A stretch of DNA of 43,054 nucleotides from an uncultured Prevotellaceae bacterium (GCA_947165505.1 CAMVAT010000025.1:1-43054), one strand, 5' to 3'; positions 25,692 through 33,743 are shown, counted from the first letter of the stretch. Notes: a model not told the origin generated them from the letters alone. Numbers and translations are program-made.

Positions 25692-25699
25692 CAAAGATA
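25692..25699 (-). promoter_or_regulatory. Orphan minus-strand promoter (TTG-N21-TATCTTTG)
   Basis: On the minus strand TATCTTTG (25692-25699) is preceded at 21 bases by TTG (plus 25721-25723). Downstream on that strand there is no open reading frame of note, only about 130 bases of AT-rich sequence ending at the 25529-25560 hairpin. The rest of the 25487-25822 gap holds only the terminator hairpin at 25776-25802. Confidence 0.5.
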
Positions 25700-25775
25700 C
25701 GATGATTTGTAAGCAGAAACCAAACTTTTTCAGCAAATCGGCAGAAAAATCAAGTCAAACGTTTGCATTCATAAA

Positions 25776-25802
25776 CAGGATGCGACATCACGTCGCATCC
25801 TG
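25776..25802 (-). terminator. Terminator hairpin of the BspA-like operon
   Basis: CAGGATGCGAC (25776-25786) pairs perfectly with GTCGCATCCTG (25792-25802) around a 5-base loop, 20 bases after the stop of the 67-residue protein. The minus-strand tail starts TTTAT. Confidence 0.75.
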
Positions 25803-25822
25803 CCAAGAGAAAACTATCATTG

Positions 25823-26026
25823 CTATTGTTGAGGGTCGAATTCCTCGTCCCACAGCTGTGGCCGCTGGTATTCATCGTCGCTCTCTTCCTCTACGTCGAA
25901 TGCGAGTCCGAGGCGGTTGGCGCCAATATCATTTTCATCGATCCATCCCTTGGTGTCGGTGATCAAGAGGCTTTCTGTTTTGACCTGATGACGCTCTATC
26001 ATTGGTTGTTGATATGTCTTTTTCAT
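25823..26026 (-). CDS. 67-residue acidic protein encoded after a BspA-like gene
   Basis: The product starts MKKTYQQPMIERHQVKTESLLITDT and ends in a strongly acidic, Trp-containing tail (DVEEESDDEYQRPQLWDEEF). It has no signal peptide and no membrane segment. The opening MKKxYxxPxxExxxxxxxxLL recalls a class of small Prevotella-type proteins of unknown role. It lies 21 bases after the BspA-like gene on the same strand and before a terminator, so the two are cotranscribed. Peptide precursor, chaperone or regulator are all possible; nothing in the sequence decides between them. Confidence 0.65.
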   Translation of the reverse strand: MKKTYQQPMIERHQVKTESLLITDTKGWIDENDIGANRLGLAFDVEEESDDEYQRPQLWDEEFDPQQ

Positions 26027-26047
26027 CTTTTTACCCTTTCTTTCCTG

Positions 26048-28486
26048 TTAACGTAACACCATTTTCTTGCCGTTCACGATATAGATGCCTTTGGCCGTGG
26101 GGCGGTCCACCCTCACACCTTGCAGGGTGTAGATGCCCTTGGGTGTCTGGTCGTCCTGCCGGCTGAGCGTATTGTCGATGCCATCGACCACACTCACCGA
26201 CTCATGGTCACGCAGCAGAGGCCACACCAGTCCGTAGGAGTAGATGTCGTAGTCGTAGATGACCTGTGCGTTGGCCTGCTGGTAGTCGGGGTCGTAGGCC
26301 GTAGCCGACAGTCCTGCCGATGTCTCTATGGGTGTGGGACCCTCGTCGTAGCCCTCGTTGTCGTTGGTGAAGAGCGTGGTGGGCAGGCTGAGGAAGGCGC
26401 GGTTGTCGGGCATGGTGATGTCCTTGACGCGAATGAACTGGTGCGTGGTTTTGTGCATGCCGAAGTTGCGGTGGTCGAAGTCAGACGTGCCGAGCAACTG
26501 GAAAGTGTTCGTGCCGCTGGCCGGACCCTTGCTCACCGGGCCCACCTGCACTTCGTGCACGGCCGGCACCAAATAGTTGGTGGCATCGCCACCCACCACT
26601 TCGTTGTGTATGAACTGCGTGGGATTAGGAGTCGATGGGTCGTCGAAATAGAACTTCGACACCTCGCCCTCAGCCCCGTTGCTGTTGTTCTGATTGGGTT
26701 TGATGAGATATTGGTCGGTCGAGATGAGGATGACGCCCGTATTGACAGGCACATCCTGCACATGCTTCAGACGCAGTTTTCCGTTGATGGTCTTGCCCTC
26801 GGCATTGGTCTCCATAGCATAATATTCAGTGACGCGGAAGGCGAGCACGCCCTTGGGCAGTCCGAGCGGTGTGTCGGTACTGTAGGTCATATACAGGTTG
26901 CCCACGACGAGGATCTCTCGGTCGGAAGCGGTCTTGGCAAACTGCTGCCACCCGTTGGCGGGTGCATAGCGTGTGGTTGGGTATCCGCTGGGCTCATAAT
27001 AGCCCGATGAGGTGCTGATCTGGGGATTGTCTTGCTGATTGGGTCTACCTTCGTATGTGATGTTGTTTTTCTCACCTTCATAACCGTCTTTCATACTGTT
27101 GAGGTTTGACTGGCTGAACACCATGCCCTTCTTCCATTCACCGGCATAGTAGTCGAAGTCTTCTTCGAGGAAATGGAGCGTAGTTAACTGAGTGCCATCT
27201 ATATCCGTCTGCATCTCCATCGAAGTGAAGCTAAACGCATCGTATTCACACACGAGCAGTCGTTTTTGGGGCGAGATATTGACATACACATCTTTCAAAC
27301 TATAGTCACCTTCGCTGCCGCCGGCGAAGGCACCCGTACGGATGATAAGCGGTTCCTGGGGTGTATGATTCTGCTCCTGGAAGGTGACGGTCTCGAGGTG
27401 GGTGCAAGCCTGGAAGGCACCCGACTTGATTTCGGTCACACTGCGGGGAATGGAGATCTCAGTCATGCCCGATTCAAGGAACGCATTGGCCGGTATCACT
27501 TTGAGTCGTGCCTCCGCCTTGTCTTCTCGTATCTTCATGGTGTGCAGGTTTGATGTATGTGCGAAGGCACCCTCGCCCATCGACGAGAGGCGGATGGGCA
27601 GCGATAGCTCTTTCAGCTTCGTGCACTCATTAAATGCGCTGTTGCCGATGGTGAGGTCGTGGTCGAAGTCGATGCTCACATTGGGGTCGTCGGCCTGTCG
27701 TCTTCTCTCAAACGAGATAGAAAACTCGCTGGTGTTGTTGCCGGCGTGTTCGAAGGCGTTGTTGCCGATGGCCACTGTGCGGTTGGGAAACTCCACGCCG
27801 CTGAGGTTGACACAATTGAGAAAGGCACCGTCGCCGATGGTCAGCTCTACGGGATAGGTCTTACCCTGGAGCATGTCGGCATTGCCGCTGGTATAGTCTT
27901 TGTCGAAGGTGAGCTGGGTGAGCACGTCGCAGCGGGTGAAGGCACCGCCGTTGATGGCCGACACGTTCTTGCCCACTTTCACCTTCAGTCCGGTGGCATA
28001 GCCATGCGCTGTATCATGGTCGTTGAATCCCTTGACCACGCCAGCTTTGAAATCGACCTCGGTGAGCTGCTTGCAGTCGCTGAAGATATCGTTGGAGATA
28101 GTGCTGTCGGCATACTTCGATGTGACGGCTTTCTGGATGGAATCTTTCCAGTACGAGAATTTCATCGCACTGTAGTTGTCGGCCGAACCGTCGGAAGATT
28201 TGATTTTCGCCTCTCCCATATCCACCGAGGTGTATGGGAAGCTTTGCAGCTTCTGCAGGTCTTGTTCGCTGAATTCGCCCACGAGCACCAGTCCGCTCAC
28301 CTTGAGGTTGTTTTTCTCTGTTTCGGTGAGTGATTGCACGTATGCCGCCAGATCGCCCACTTGTGTGGTGGTGATGGTGACGACCGAGCCGTCAGTACTG
28401 AAATTCACCGTCGCGGCGGCATTCACGCTTTGGGATATCATTACAAAGAAGAATCCCAAGAAAGAAGATAGTAACATTTTCCGCAT
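26048..28486 (-). CDS. BspA-like leucine-rich-repeat surface protein
   Basis: The start is at MRKMLLSSFLGFFFVMISQ (28486), giving 812 residues with a signal peptide to about NAAA. Residues about 90-420 hold LRR_5/BspA repeats of the type IGNNAFEH, IGNSAFNECTKLKELSLP, MGEGAFAHTSNLHTMKI, and IKSGAFQACTHLETVTF. A non-repeat middle domain follows. The C-terminus IYTLQGVRVDRPTAKG followed by IYIVNGKKMVLR matches the tail of the M4 peptidase in this window and is probably a secretion or anchoring signal. BspA-type proteins bind host or matrix proteins in oral species; the ligand here is unknown. The leader is long, about 145 bases. Confidence 0.88.
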   Translation of the reverse strand: MRKMLLSSFLGFFFVMISQSVNAAATVNFSTDGSVVTITTTQVGDLAAYVQSLTETEKNNLKVSGLVLVGEFSEQDLQKLQSFPYTSVDMGEAKIKSSDGSADNYSAMKFSYWKDSIQKAVTSKYADSTISNDIFSDCKQLTEVDFKAGVVKGFNDHDTAHGYATGLKVKVGKNVSAINGGAFTRCDVLTQLTFDKDYTSGNADMLQGKTYPVELTIGDGAFLNCVNLSGVEFPNRTVAIGNNAFEHAGNNTSEFSISFERRRQADDPNVSIDFDHDLTIGNSAFNECTKLKELSLPIRLSSMGEGAFAHTSNLHTMKIREDKAEARLKVIPANAFLESGMTEISIPRSVTEIKSGAFQACTHLETVTFQEQNHTPQEPLIIRTGAFAGGSEGDYSLKDVYVNISPQKRLLVCEYDAFSFTSMEMQTDIDGTQLTTLHFLEEDFDYYAGEWKKGMVFSQSNLNSMKDGYEGEKNNITYEGRPNQQDNPQISTSSGYYEPSGYPTTRYAPANGWQQFAKTASDREILVVGNLYMTYSTDTPLGLPKGVLAFRVTEYYAMETNAEGKTINGKLRLKHVQDVPVNTGVILISTDQYLIKPNQNNSNGAEGEVSKFYFDDPSTPNPTQFIHNEVVGGDATNYLVPAVHEVQVGPVSKGPASGTNTFQLLGTSDFDHRNFGMHKTTHQFIRVKDITMPDNRAFLSLPTTLFTNDNEGYDEGPTPIETSAGLSATAYDPDYQQANAQVIYDYDIYSYGLVWPLLRDHESVSVVDGIDNTLSRQDDQTPKGIYTLQGVRVDRPTAKGIYIVNGKKMVLR

Positions 28487-28638
28487 GTGAGTAAATAACA
28501 ATGAATAGTTGATAATAAGTTATGTTATATTTTATGTTAGTTAGATGTTCTTGTAGAAAGAGATGTCAGTGTGGTCTGTTAGTCTTTGTTTCGATGTGGT
28601 GTCATGCCACAAGGCACGGATGAAACATTTTTGCGCTG

Positions 28639-28646
28639 CAAAGGTA
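28639..28646 (-). promoter_or_regulatory. -7 promoter element of the BspA-like operon
   Basis: The minus strand reads TACCTTTG (TAnnTTTG). It is about 150 bases upstream of the start codon. The leader contains an inverted repeat TGTGG/CCACA near its 5' end. Confidence 0.55.
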
Positions 28647-28769
28647 ACATATAAATAGGTTTCATACATTACAATTTGTTTCAAATCACTCGCAAATTGT
28701 AACATTTTAGCAGAAAGACACAAAAAGAAAAGGAAAAACAACGAATTGTTGTGTGCGAACACAGAGGAA

Positions 28770-29312
28770 TTATGAATTCTGAATTCAGAATTCACAATAC
28801 ACAATTCTCCGTTCGGGGGGATTTGCAATCTCCGTTCGGGGGGATTTGCAATCCCCCCGCAGAGAGTAAGTGGATTTGTAATCCACCACTAAAATAACTT
28901 TTATGTCATCCCCCACCCAACCCTCCCATGGGAGGGCTTCCAACCCATCCCTAAATCCCTTCCCAATCCTTGGGAAGGGACTTAACCGCTCCTACCCGTC
29001 GCTCGTTCACTAAGGTACTGCTCCCTTTTTCTGCCGGTCGCAGTTATTTTTTACGCAACAGAGTTGCGATTTTTGTGTTCGCTACGCTCACCGTGCTACG
29101 GACAGGGCGCGCCCTGTCCCTACTTGCGTGGCGAGGTAATCTTTTTTGTTGAGTGTCGAGTGTTGAGTGTTGAGTGTTCGTGGCATATCATAAATTTCAA
29201 AGTTCAAAGTTCAAAGAGAAAGCCCCCTGCTCCGAAGCTATCTACTCCCTCCCTACAAGGGAGGGGCCGGGGGTGGGTCTGCTATCCAAGGGAGGGGCCG
29301 GGGGGTTGGGTC
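28770..29312. repeat. Repeat-filled intergenic region
   Basis: From left to right: overlapping GAATTC palindromes (28770-28800), two copies of CTCCGTTCGGGGGGATTTGC (28807-28852) with the inverse GCAATCCCCCC, and CCCACCCAACCCTCCCATGGGAGGG followed by CCTTCCCAATCCTTGGGAAGG palindromes (28910-28985). Next come one single arm of the GGACAGGGC palindrome (29100-29124), GAGTGTTGAGTGTTG units and the CTCCCTACAAGGGAGG element (29241-29311), which abuts the GNAT gene stop. No gene is seen. Confidence 0.8.
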
Positions 29313-29807
29313 TTACAACTCCATCGCCATGATATAGTCGTTCATGTAGAAGCCGTGACCGATGGGGAAGTCGCCAGAGCGGTCTTTGAGCATGCCCATA
29401 CGCTCGTAGAAGGCAACGGCTGGGTTGTTGCGGTTCACGTTCAGTTCCATGCGGCAGGGTTGCGGGTGCACCTCTTTTATATATGCCATGGCCTGCGCGA
29501 AGAGGCGCTCGCCATAGTGGTGCCGTTGCCGGTCGGGCAGCACATAAATTTTCTGCAAGTGGAACAGGTGCTCGTCCTCTTGTTGCACGCTGACGTAGCC
29601 CACGGGCTTAGCCTCATCGTAGGCGATGAAAAAGACATGCCCGTCGGCCATCTGCTTTTGCAGGTTGGCCAACGAATACATCCACTCCATCATATAGTCG
29701 TTTTGTTCGGGTGTGAGGATGTCGCGGTAGGTATGTGGGAATGTCTGCCATGCCAGGTCGTGGATGAGCTGGCAGTCGGCGGTAGTGGCTTGTCGGATGG
29801 TAAACAT
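29313..29807 (-). CDS. GNAT-family N-acetyltransferase
   Basis: The start is at MFTIRQATTADCQLIHDLAW (29807), giving 164 residues. The frame is open to 30065, but that part is repeat DNA. The acetyl-CoA-binding motif A is LQKIYVLPDRQRHHYGERLFAQA, where the usual Q/RxxGxG/A is RQRHHYG. Motif B is NPAVAFYERMGM. Such enzymes acetylate amines on small molecules or proteins; the substrate is unknown. It is isolated on both sides by repeat clusters with no visible promoter of the usual type. Confidence 0.88.
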   Translation of the reverse strand: MFTIRQATTADCQLIHDLAWQTFPHTYRDILTPEQNDYMMEWMYSLANLQKQMADGHVFFIAYDEAKPVGYVSVQQEDEHLFHLQKIYVLPDRQRHHYGERLFAQAMAYIKEVHPQPCRMELNVNRNNPAVAFYERMGMLKDRSGDFPIGHGFYMNDYIMAMEL

Positions 29808-30138
29808 GGGTTGGCGCTTCGCTAAATGATAAATGATAAATGATAAACGAGGAGTGTGGGAGTGTGGGAGTTTGGGAGTTTGGACATTAGTTATCGTGAT
29901 TGGTATGTAGGGACAGGGCGTGCCCTGTCCGCAAGCAAGAAATAACACCACCTCTTGACGGACAGGGCACGCCCTGTCCCTACTTGCGCGATGAGATAAC
30001 TCGCTTGTAGGCGTGGGCAGACAGGTTGGACAGCGGGTCATCATCACCGCCATCCCCCATTTCATGACTAACCACTCCCCTCCCTACAAGGGAGGGGCCG
30101 GGGGTGGGTCTGCTCAAGGTGGGTCTGCTCCATTCGCC
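29808..30138. repeat. Repeat-filled region between the GNAT gene and the methyltransferase operon end
   Basis: It contains AAATGATAAATGATAAA units, a GGGAGTTTGGGAGTTTGG block, a paired GGACAGGGC palindrome (29907-29984) and a CTCCCTACAAGGGAGG element followed by a doubled GTGGGTCTGCTC (about 30073-30131). The segment GTTTGGACATTAGTTATCGTG before the palindrome recurs at the right end of the window (42995-43030). Confidence 0.85.
29907..29984. repeat. Paired palindromic repeat (BIME-like), copy 4
   Basis: The arms are at 29907-29930 and 29960-29984. The arms are conserved but the spacer (GCAAGCAAGAAATAACACCAC) differs from copies 1-3, so arms are under stronger constraint or were paired independently. 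Confidence 0.9.
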
Positions 30139-30807
30139 TCATTTTGTGTCCCCCTCCTTCGGAGGGGGTACGGGGGAGGCTTTACACTCGCCATATTTGT
30201 TGCACAAATGGCAGGTGTAGGGCTGTCGGTTGACTTCGGGTCCGAGGCCGATGATGCCGCTGACGCTCTTCTCGGGCAACATAAGTGCCGAGGGGGTGAG
30301 GCGTATGCCGCAGGGGTTGTCGGGGCCGAAGAGGGCGAAGAGCTGCTGCTGTTGGGCCACGTGCCACCCGCAGTAGCCCGGACTGTATCGGTTGGTGCGC
30401 CGCCATCCCAGTTTATCTATCGACGCCTGCAAGGCCAGTTCCATGCAGTCGGCGGTGCGCTCGGCGATGACCGACCCCAGTGCATCGGCGATGAAGGCAC
30501 GGAGGATATCGTCAGCCAGGCGTCGTTGCAACAGCGCGAAGTCGTCGCCGGCGGTGCAGAGGAAGACTGCGTAGGCCACCGCCCCGCGCAGTTGACCGGC
30601 GATGACCCTGCCCAACCGGAAGTCGGGCAACTGCCTCAGCACGGTGTAGCAGAAGGCCGGACGGGTCGTGGCAGCCGCCAGCCGCATCACCTCAAGCGTC
30701 TCTTCTGCCACGTCGCCAGCGGGCTGCGCGCCGCCGTAGCCCATCTGCCGATACACCATCGCGGGCGTGATCTGCAGTTCGTGGTATGTGATGGAGCGGA
30801 ATGTCAT
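30139..30807 (-). CDS. Cobalamin-dependent methionine synthase activation-domain protein
   Basis: The 222-residue protein contains the SAM-binding reactivation signature RTNRYSPGYCGWHVAQQQQLFALF...CGIRLTPSALMLPEKSVSGIIGLG of the MetH activation domain (RxxRxSPGY core). This domain reductively methylates oxidised cob(II)alamin with SAM to bring it back into the cycle. As a separate protein it would repair the corrinoid of the neighbouring fusion enzyme. Its ATG overlaps that gene's stop by four bases, implying coupled translation. The last 14 or so residues (KASPVPPPKEGDTK) are encoded by a GGAGGGGG palindromic repeat that provides the C-terminus. A CHLCNKYGEC segment just before may bind metal. 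Confidence 0.85.
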   Translation of the reverse strand: MTFRSITYHELQITPAMVYRQMGYGGAQPAGDVAEETLEVMRLAAATTRPAFCYTVLRQLPDFRLGRVIAGQLRGAVAYAVFLCTAGDDFALLQRRLADDILRAFIADALGSVIAERTADCMELALQASIDKLGWRRTNRYSPGYCGWHVAQQQQLFALFGPDNPCGIRLTPSALMLPEKSVSGIIGLGPEVNRQPYTCHLCNKYGECKASPVPPPKEGDTK

Positions 30808-33743
30808 CTTTTCAACAGTTTCTTCACCAGGGCCACGGCGCTGTTGGCATTGTCGCTGTAACCGTCGGCGCCTATCTCGTCGGCAAAGCGCTGACTGACA
30901 GGCGCCCCGCCCACGATCACCTTCACCTGCTGTCGGAGGCCCTCACGCTCAAGTGCGTCGATCACCTCGCGCATGTAAGGCATGGTGGTGGTGAGCAGTG
31001 CCGAGAGCGCAAGCACGTCGGGCTGGTGTTTTTTCACCTCGTCGATGAATGTCTGCGCCGACACATCGATGCCGATGTTGACCACTCGGAAGCCCACCCC
31101 CTCGAGCATGGCCGCCACCAGGTTCTTCCCGATGTCGTGCAGGTCGCCCTTGACGGTGCCGATAACAACCGTTCCGAATGTTGAGTGTTGAGTGTTGAGT
31201 GTTGAATTGTCAATTGTGAATTGTGAATTGTCAATTGTGAATTGTCTGACCACCTGCATGGCGGCTTTCATGGCGCGCCCTGCCATGAGCAGTTGGGGCA
31301 CGAATGCCTTGCCCTCTTCAAACAGCTGTCCGAGTTGGGTCATGGCGGCAATCATCTCGTCGTCGATGAGCCGTTGCGGGTCAGCCCCGTCGGCCAGCGC
31401 CTGCCGCACCGCCTCGACCGCCTCCTGCTCGCGTCCGTGAAGGATGGAGGTGGCTACGCCTTGAGGGGCAGGGGGCGGGGGGCAGGGAGCAGGAGAATAG
31501 TTATTTTGGGGGGCAGGGGGCAGGGGGCAGGGAGCAGGAGATATGTCATCGCGCTGAGCTATTCTCTCACCCCCGGCACCCTGCCCCTTGCCCCCATCTA
31601 TACCCCTTGCTTCTTTCTCCATGCTGCCCACTATTCTCCTGCCCCTTGCACCCTGCCCCTTGCCCCTAAATACTCCAGCAAGAAAAGCAATATGCGCGTC
31701 GGTGGTGCCGCAGCAGCCGCCCACGATGTCGAGGGTGCCGTCGTCGATGAGCGGAGCCAGGTCGGTGGCCAACTGCTCGGGCGTCTTCGCATAGCGACCA
31801 TTAGCGTCGGGATGTCCGGCATTGGGATAGAGACTGATGCGGTAGGGCAACTCACGTGCCATACGGCGGATGAGGGGCGCGATGGCCGCCACGTCGGCAT
31901 GACAGTTGACGCCGACGGAGAAAAGGGGGCAGGGGGCAGGGGGCGGGGGGCAGGAGATATGCTTTATGAAGTCGAGGATGTCTTGTCCGAGCATGTTGTG
32001 GCCGTCGGGGGTGCTCACCACGAAACTGAGCATGACGGGCAACTGCCGTTGCTTCTCCTCCATCACCTGCCGTGCGACATCAATACACACGCGGGCGTTC
32101 TCCACGTCGAAGATAGTCTCGATAAGCAGCGCATCTACGCCGCCGTCGATGAGTGCCTCGATCTGTTCGCGGTAGGCCTCGGCCAGCACCTCGGGACGGA
32201 GCGGCTGCGAGGCGTCGCTGGTGGGTGTGATGGTCTTGTTGGTGGGTCCGATGCTGCCCGCCACGTAGCGCCACCGCATGTCGCTGAAAGCGTCGGCCTG
32301 CGCACGTGCGATACGGCACGCCGCCAGGTTGATGTCGCGCACGTAGGCCTGCAAGCCGTAGTCGGCGAGCGAGATGCGCTGCGCATTAAACGTACACGTC
32401 TCGATGATGTCGGCACCGGCACCGAGGTATCGGCGGTGTATGTCGGCGATGATGTCGGGCCGCGTCAGGGTGAGCAGGTCGTTGCAGCCCTTCAGGTCGG
32501 TGGGATGGTCTTTGAACTGTTGGCCGCGGAAGTCGGCCTCGCCCAGTCGGTATTGCTGAATCATCGTGCCCATGGCGCCGTCGAGAAGTAGAAGGGGAGC
32601 CTCCCCCCGACCCCCTCCGAAGGAGGGGGACACGCGCACGGGAGTGTCCACCTGTTGTACCTCTGCGGCCCTACCCTTCTGCCGGGCGCGCTCTACGATG
32701 TCGAGAGCCTGTTCCACCTCGTGCTCGTTGTGGAAGTCCATCTCCAGATGCACGCCGTCGGTACCGATGGCATCGAGCAGGCGGGGCAGTTCATCGAGCG
32801 TGACCCACGAGCAGAGCACGCTCTTGCCGCCGTCGAGGATGCGCCGGTACAGGTCGTACCACTTCGCGGATCCGCCCTGCGGTTCGCCCACGCCGGGTGT
32901 CCATTGTATGGCATTCAATTCTTCGATCTCGAGCAGCGCCGTCAGGTGGCGTATCGCCCCCACCCCGTCGAGATGATAGAGCGTGTAGGGGATGCGCTGG
33001 CACTGCTCGCGGATGAAGGGCTGCACGAAGCGGCGGTAGTCATCTTCGCTGATCATGGTCGAGATATCACTCTGCAATTTCGTCATCTTGCCGGGTGCCC
33101 ATGCCGAGAAGTAGCAGAACGCCATCTCGTCGCCCTCGCGTATGATGTCGTAGAGTTCGTCGAAGACGCGGAAGTAGATGCCGTTGATCTGCTGCATCTG
33201 CCGTTCCACCACCTCGGGCTGCATCACCGTGTCGATGAGCACCTGGTCGGTGCCCTTGAGGGCTGCCAGCACGTCGAGCCCCTCCATCAGGTCGGGCATG
33301 CCCACGTAGTAATGGCCCTGCGACAACCGTTTGCAGGCGCGCAGCAGGTCTTTATGGAGCTGGTAGTTGGGGTGTTGGTCGTCGAAGATGATATCATCGC
33401 GGAAATCCGAGTCGGGATGTATCCAAATGGTGTCGTCGCCCCCCTCGAAGCGTCCGCCGAGGATAGCGGCGAGCGACCCCGGTCCGAGTTGGGTGTTGGC
33501 CACGGGCAGGATGTCGGCCTTGAGGCATGAGTGTGCCACGTACCAGTCGAGGTAGCGTGCGCGCCACTCAGGGTCGAACCACCGTTGGTGGTTGTCGCGC
33601 GGCGGTTCGGGTGCGGGTATGTCAGCATGGGGTGCCACTCCCTGCTGGAAGTGCTCCCACATATTGACGATGGTGCCTTTGTGCTGCCACCAGTCGATAT
33701 AGTGGCGTTTGGTGTCTTCGAGATTCGTTTTCCAAGTGTTCAT
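30804..33743 (-). CDS. Fusion of URO-D-like methyltransferase, homocysteine methyltransferase and cobalamin-binding domains
   Basis: The product has 979 residues. Residues 1-369 resemble the URO-D superfamily of corrinoid methyltransferases (MtaA-like), with YHLDGVGAIRHLTALLEI where other members have a zinc-binding HxC. Residues about 384-680 are a homocysteine S-methyltransferase barrel with zinc cysteines Cys614 (GVNC) and Cys677-Cys678 (GGCCGTT). Residues about 762-830 are the MetH-type cap. Residues 853-979 bind cobalamin, with DLHDIG (His869 as lower ligand), SALLTT and VGGAP. No pterin-binding domain is present, so the methyl donor is not methyl-THF by this protein alone. Four in-frame repeat inserts lie at about 370-383, 595-608, 688-761 and 831-852. 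The product is probably a methionine synthase or methyl-scavenging enzyme; the donor is unknown. Confidence 0.85.
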   Translation of the reverse strand: MNTWKTNLEDTKRHYIDWWQHKGTIVNMWEHFQQGVAPHADIPAPEPPRDNHQRWFDPEWRARYLDWYVAHSCLKADILPVANTQLGPGSLAAILGGRFEGGDDTIWIHPDSDFRDDIIFDDQHPNYQLHKDLLRACKRLSQGHYYVGMPDLMEGLDVLAALKGTDQVLIDTVMQPEVVERQMQQINGIYFRVFDELYDIIREGDEMAFCYFSAWAPGKMTKLQSDISTMISEDDYRRFVQPFIREQCQRIPYTLYHLDGVGAIRHLTALLEIEELNAIQWTPGVGEPQGGSAKWYDLYRRILDGGKSVLCSWVTLDELPRLLDAIGTDGVHLEMDFHNEHEVEQALDIVERARQKGRAAEVQQVDTPVRVSPSFGGGRGEAPLLLLDGAMGTMIQQYRLGEADFRGQQFKDHPTDLKGCNDLLTLTRPDIIADIHRRYLGAGADIIETCTFNAQRISLADYGLQAYVRDINLAACRIARAQADAFSDMRWRYVAGSIGPTNKTITPTSDASQPLRPEVLAEAYREQIEALIDGGVDALLIETIFDVENARVCIDVARQVMEEKQRQLPVMLSFVVSTPDGHNMLGQDILDFIKHISCPPPPAPCPLFSVGVNCHADVAAIAPLIRRMARELPYRISLYPNAGHPDANGRYAKTPEQLATDLAPLIDDGTLDIVGGCCGTTDAHIAFLAGVFRGKGQGARGRRIVGSMEKEARGIDGGKGQGAGGERIAQRDDISPAPCPLPPAPQNNYSPAPCPPPPAPQGVATSILHGREQEAVEAVRQALADGADPQRLIDDEMIAAMTQLGQLFEEGKAFVPQLLMAGRAMKAAMQVVRQFTIDNSQFTIDNSTLNTQHSTFGTVVIGTVKGDLHDIGKNLVAAMLEGVGFRVVNIGIDVSAQTFIDEVKKHQPDVLALSALLTTTMPYMREVIDALEREGLRQQVKVIVGGAPVSQRFADEIGADGYSDNANSAVALVKKLLKR
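31186..31250. repeat. In-frame repeat insert in the cobalamin module
   Basis: GTTGAGTGTTGAGTGTTGA followed by alternating CAATTGTGAATTGT units encodes about 22 residues (QFTIDNSQFTIDNSTLNTQH) between the cap and the cobalamin domain. The same AACACTCAACACT motif is found in intergenic gaps. Confidence 0.9.
31459..31680. repeat. In-frame repeat cluster in the interdomain linker
   Basis: GGGGGCAGGGAGCAGGAG blocks occur in one orientation at 31464-31545 and in the other at about 31575-31665 around an ATGTCATCGCGCTGAG core. Together they encode about 70 Pro/Ala/Gly-rich residues (such as SPAPCPLPPAPQNN) between the homocysteine methyltransferase and cobalamin domains. The frame stays open throughout. 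Confidence 0.9.
31921..31961. repeat. In-frame repeat insert within the homocysteine methyltransferase barrel
   Basis: A GGGGGCAGGGGGCAGG block ending GGAGATATG encodes SCPPPPAPCP just before the LFSVGVNC strand that carries the first zinc cysteine. Confidence 0.9.
32596..32640. repeat. In-frame palindromic element between URO-D and homocysteine methyltransferase domains
   Basis: The GCCTCCCCCCGACCCCC...TCCGAAGGAGGGGG palindrome encodes VRVSPSFGGGRGEA on the minus strand. The same element lies at 30147-30182 and 34822-34856 in other genes and other frames. Confidence 0.9.

Noticed and set aside
28770..29312. Small open frames such as 28970-29152
   Set aside because: They run through known repeat families with no signal, promoter or family motif.
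29808..30065. N-terminal extension of the GNAT protein by 86 residues
   Set aside because: The extension is encoded by the paired palindrome and simple repeats; the family domain starts at MFTIRQAT (29807).
31242..32591. 449-residue plus-strand frame
   Set aside because: It is antisense to the corrinoid fusion gene, whose zinc and cobalamin motifs are intact on the minus strand.
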